Below are positions 62,349-64,000 of a stretch of 64,000 bases of DNA, piece by piece. Each line of letters begins with the position of its first letter. The first letter of the stretch is position 1. The position numbers and the translations under genes were made by a program. Under the pieces are notes generated by a model. It was given only the letters and a program-made list of their open reading frames with translations. It was not told the DNA's origin and made no database searches. Source of the DNA: G020348385 sp964538085 (lineage in GTDB: Bacteria > Acidobacteriota > Aminicenantia > Aminicenantales > Aminicenantaceae); NCBI GenBank assembly GCA_964538085.1, contig CAZIDF010000008.1, forward strand, positions 1 through 64,000, in the 5' to 3' direction.

Positions 62349-62735
62349 CTACTCTTCCAATCCCTCCAAGAATTTTTCGTATTCCGATGCAGACATCAAT
62401 TTTTCCAATTCTGTCTTATCCTTGACTTTAATCTCAGCTATCCAACCTTTGTCATGAGGATCCTCATTGACAAGTTCAGGGGAATCATTCAATTCCTCGT
62501 TTATTTCGATGACTTCGCCAGATATCGGGGAAAAGATATCCGATACAGCTTTGACAGATTCGATCACACCCATAGATTGATGAAATTCCAATTGCGCCCC
62601 GGACTGAGGCAATTCCACATATACGACATCTCCGAGTTGTTTTTGCGCAAATTCCGTAATCCCCACTCTTGCTTTATCGCCATCGATTTTTACCCACTCG
62701 TGATCTTTTGTGTAATAAAAATTATCAGGATACAT
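62349..62735 (-). CDS. gcvH: Glycine cleavage system H protein
   Basis: 128 aa. The lipoyl-lysine is in SMGVIESVKAVSDIFSPISG. FYYTKDHEWVKIDGDKARVG and the ELN-ELVNEDPHDKGWIAEI tail are typical. Shuttles the aminomethyl group between P, T and L proteins. AGGAGG lies just upstream of ATG 62735. Confidence 0.97.
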   Translation of the reverse strand: MYPDNFYYTKDHEWVKIDGDKARVGITEFAQKQLGDVVYVELPQSGAQLEFHQSMGVIESVKAVSDIFSPISGEVIEINEELNDSPELVNEDPHDKGWIAEIKVKDKTELEKLMSASEYEKFLEGLEE

Positions 62736-62768
62736 GAAAATCCTCCTCTTCTTAATGAAAGTATTTAA

Positions 62769-63863
62769 TTATTGTTCTACTACTTTTTTGTAGAAAGGAG
62801 TAGGCACGACCTGTGCTTCGACCTGTTTTCCCCTTATTTCGATAGAAATTTCTGTCCCGATTTCTGTAAATTCAATCGGGAGATAGGTCAATCCGATACT
62901 CTTTTGCAAAAAAGGAGAAAAAGATCCAGATCTTACTTCGGCAACTTTTTTATCATCTAAAAAAATCGGATAATGAGGCCGTGCGATCCCTCTTCCGATC
63001 AATTCAAATCCGACGATCTTTTTTTGAATTCCATCCTCTTTCTGCTTGAGCAGAGCTTCCCTACCTAGAAAGTCTCCCTTCTTGAATTTGATGAGCCATT
63101 GCAATCCCGCTTCGAGAACGGTTGTGCTCTCATCGATATCGTTGCCATAAAGCATGAGGGTCGCCTCCAGACGGAGGGTATCTCGGGCTCCTAGACCTAT
63201 GGGAAGAAGACCATAAGCCCTTCCCTCTTCAAGGATGGCCTCCCATATTCTTTCAGGATTTGGAGAGAGCGTATAGATCTCAAATCCATCCTCACCGGTA
63301 TATCCCGTCCGAGAAACAATGGCCTCCACACCGGACACAGTGCCCTTTTCCACCCCGAAGCTCGTCATATCCTTCAGTTCGATCTCTGTTAATGGCTGGA
63401 GAATTTTAGGGGCTTCAGGGCCTTGTAAAGCCATTTGTGTATAATTATCGCTTTGGTTCTGCAGCTCTACATCAAAGCCTTGCTTGTGGCTGAGTACCCA
63501 CTGGAAATCCTTTTCCGTATTCGCAGCATTGACCACGAGAAGATAGACATTCTCATCCAGGCAATAGACAAGAAGGTCGTCCACGAAGGTTCCTTGAGGT
63601 GTGGTCAATGCAGAATACTGGGCTTTGTTTTTATCAAGGCGCGCCGCATTGTTGGGCGTAAGAAATTGCACAAAATCCAAGGCCTGATTTCCCGATATGA
63701 CAATTTCTCCCATATGACTTACATCGAATAAACCCGCGTGCTGGCGCACCGCCATGTGTTCCTGGATAATGCCTGAATACTCGATGGGCATTTCCCACCC
63801 AAAAAATTCGACGAACTTTGCCCCTGCTTTTTCATGGGGTATATAAAGGCGAGTTTTTTTCAT
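62769..63863 (-). CDS. gcvT: Aminomethyltransferase (glycine cleavage T protein)
   Basis: 364 aa. FVEFFGWEMPIEYSGIIQEH, GLFDVSHMGEIVISG, RTGYTGEDGFEIY and GARDTLRLEATLMLYGNDID are family signatures, including the catalytic Asp region. Transfers the methylene group to tetrahydrofolate. First gene of the gcvT-H-PA-PB-glyQ-glyS run. AGAGGG precedes ATG 63863. No GcvL gene is present in the window. Confidence 0.96.
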   Translation of the reverse strand: MKKTRLYIPHEKAGAKFVEFFGWEMPIEYSGIIQEHMAVRQHAGLFDVSHMGEIVISGNQALDFVQFLTPNNAARLDKNKAQYSALTTPQGTFVDDLLVYCLDENVYLLVVNAANTEKDFQWVLSHKQGFDVELQNQSDNYTQMALQGPEAPKILQPLTEIELKDMTSFGVEKGTVSGVEAIVSRTGYTGEDGFEIYTLSPNPERIWEAILEEGRAYGLLPIGLGARDTLRLEATLMLYGNDIDESTTVLEAGLQWLIKFKKGDFLGREALLKQKEDGIQKKIVGFELIGRGIARPHYPIFLDDKKVAEVRSGSFSPFLQKSIGLTYLPIEFTEIGTEISIEIRGKQVEAQVVPTPFYKKVVEQ

Positions 63864-63885
63864 GTCGTCCCTCTACAAAATGTAT

Positions 63886-63914
63886 TTACTACCATATAAT
63901 AATCGGATATGCAA
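63886..63914 (-). promoter_or_regulatory. Possible gcv operon promoter
   Basis: Minus strand TTGCAT (63914-63909), a 17-nt spacer and TAGTAA (63891-63886), with start near 63879. A weak -10. The leader is too short for a glycine riboswitch, unless transcription begins beyond the divergent gene. Confidence 0.35.
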
Positions 63915-63946
63915 GCTTACCTGTCCCCATTTTTTTTAAAATTTGC

Positions 63947-63952
63947 TATAAT
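63947..63952 (+). promoter_or_regulatory. Extended -10 promoter of the edge gene
   Basis: A perfect TATAAT preceded by TGC (the TGnTATAAT extended -10 form), 12 nt before ATG 63965. No good -35 box is visible, which is acceptable for an extended -10 promoter. Confidence 0.5.
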
Positions 63953-63964
63953 GAATGGCTGCAG

Positions 63965-64000
63965 ATGATACAGTACAAAGTCGCCCTCAAAGAAAAAATC
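63965..64000 (+). CDS. Start of an unidentified gene, cut by the window edge
   Basis: Only 12 codons are visible (MIQYKVALKEKI), divergent from gcvT, with a TATAAT 12 nt before the ATG and no ribosome site. The promoter-to-start distance implies a near-leaderless mRNA, as for other genes in this window. Too short for any family call. Confidence 0.4.
   Translation, partial: MIQYKVALKEKI

Noticed and set aside
63864..64000. Glycine riboswitch upstream of the gcv operon
   Set aside because: Only about 100 nt lie before a divergent gene, and no tandem glycine aptamer cores are visible.
1..64000. CRISPR arrays, tRNA or rRNA genes, prophage or transposase genes
   Set aside because: Looked for on both strands by eye; no repeat-spacer pattern, cloverleaf or integrase/transposase-like protein was found.

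Overview
The window reads as a metagenome scaffold (one run of 100 Ns at 43697-43796) from a diderm, LPS-making, anaerobic bacterium. Lipid A/LPS genes (waaA, lpxB) and lnt point to an outer membrane. A 12-kb block of oxygen-sensitive Fe-S enzymes (Hdr, 2-oxoacid:ferredoxin oxidoreductase, Flx) points to anaerobic metabolism. An archaeal/eukaryal-type ProRS, alpha/beta glycyl-tRNA synthetase and split GcvP fit the Acidobacteriota/Aminicenantes neighbourhood. That placement is a guess from gene content, not a phylogeny.

Layout. 1-4289: cell-envelope genes (M23 peptidase, Tat-signal alanine-racemase homologue, PAP2 phosphatase, waaA). 4480-12195: a Lys/Glu-rich protein, a DUF1648 protein, rpsO-pnp, three pseudopilin-like genes, lpxB, an exported unknown and pcm. 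12219-16241: proS, then an island of three PilZ-type proteins and a LuxR regulator with a degenerate receiver. 16256-24485: coaE, a deoxyhypusine-synthase-like protein, an HU/IHF protein, the NfeD-slipin pair, a SPOR protein, lnt, prfB (with its programmed +1 frameshift) and mazG. 24615-31166: DUF1844, ribF, pyrR-pyrB-pyrC, rnc, a Cys-rich unknown and an AI-2E-type permease. 31410-38453: a five-gene signalling operon (two REC-GGDEF proteins, a multi-PAS hybrid kinase, two Hpt proteins). 38460-43696: a DUF6599 protein, then DUF362, a Tat-signal radical SAM protein and a membrane spermidine-synthase-like protein cut by the gap. 43888-55868: thirteen tightly packed genes, hdrC-hdrB-korDABC-hdrA-flxDCBA-like plus an SdhB/SdhA-like pair. 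56138-63863: a fourth PilZ protein, glyS-glyQ and gcvPB-gcvPA-gcvH-gcvT. A new gene begins at the right edge.

How the parts may work together. The Hdr/Kor/Flx/Sdh-like block looks like one redox machine. It would take electrons from 2-oxoacid oxidation and ferredoxin, exchange them with NAD(H) through an HdrA flavin centre, and pass them to HdrB or to a soluble flavoprotein related to fumarate reductase. The glycine cleavage system at the right end would also feed NADH. The signalling block should make cyclic di-GMP (two GGDEF enzymes, each with an RxxD inhibition site), which four PilZ-type proteins could read. Two of the PilZ genes and the first GGDEF gene share an ungapped 33-nt upstream element, which ties these separated loci into one apparent regulon. 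Several sigma70-like promoters sit so close to the start codon that leaderless or nearly leaderless mRNAs are likely.
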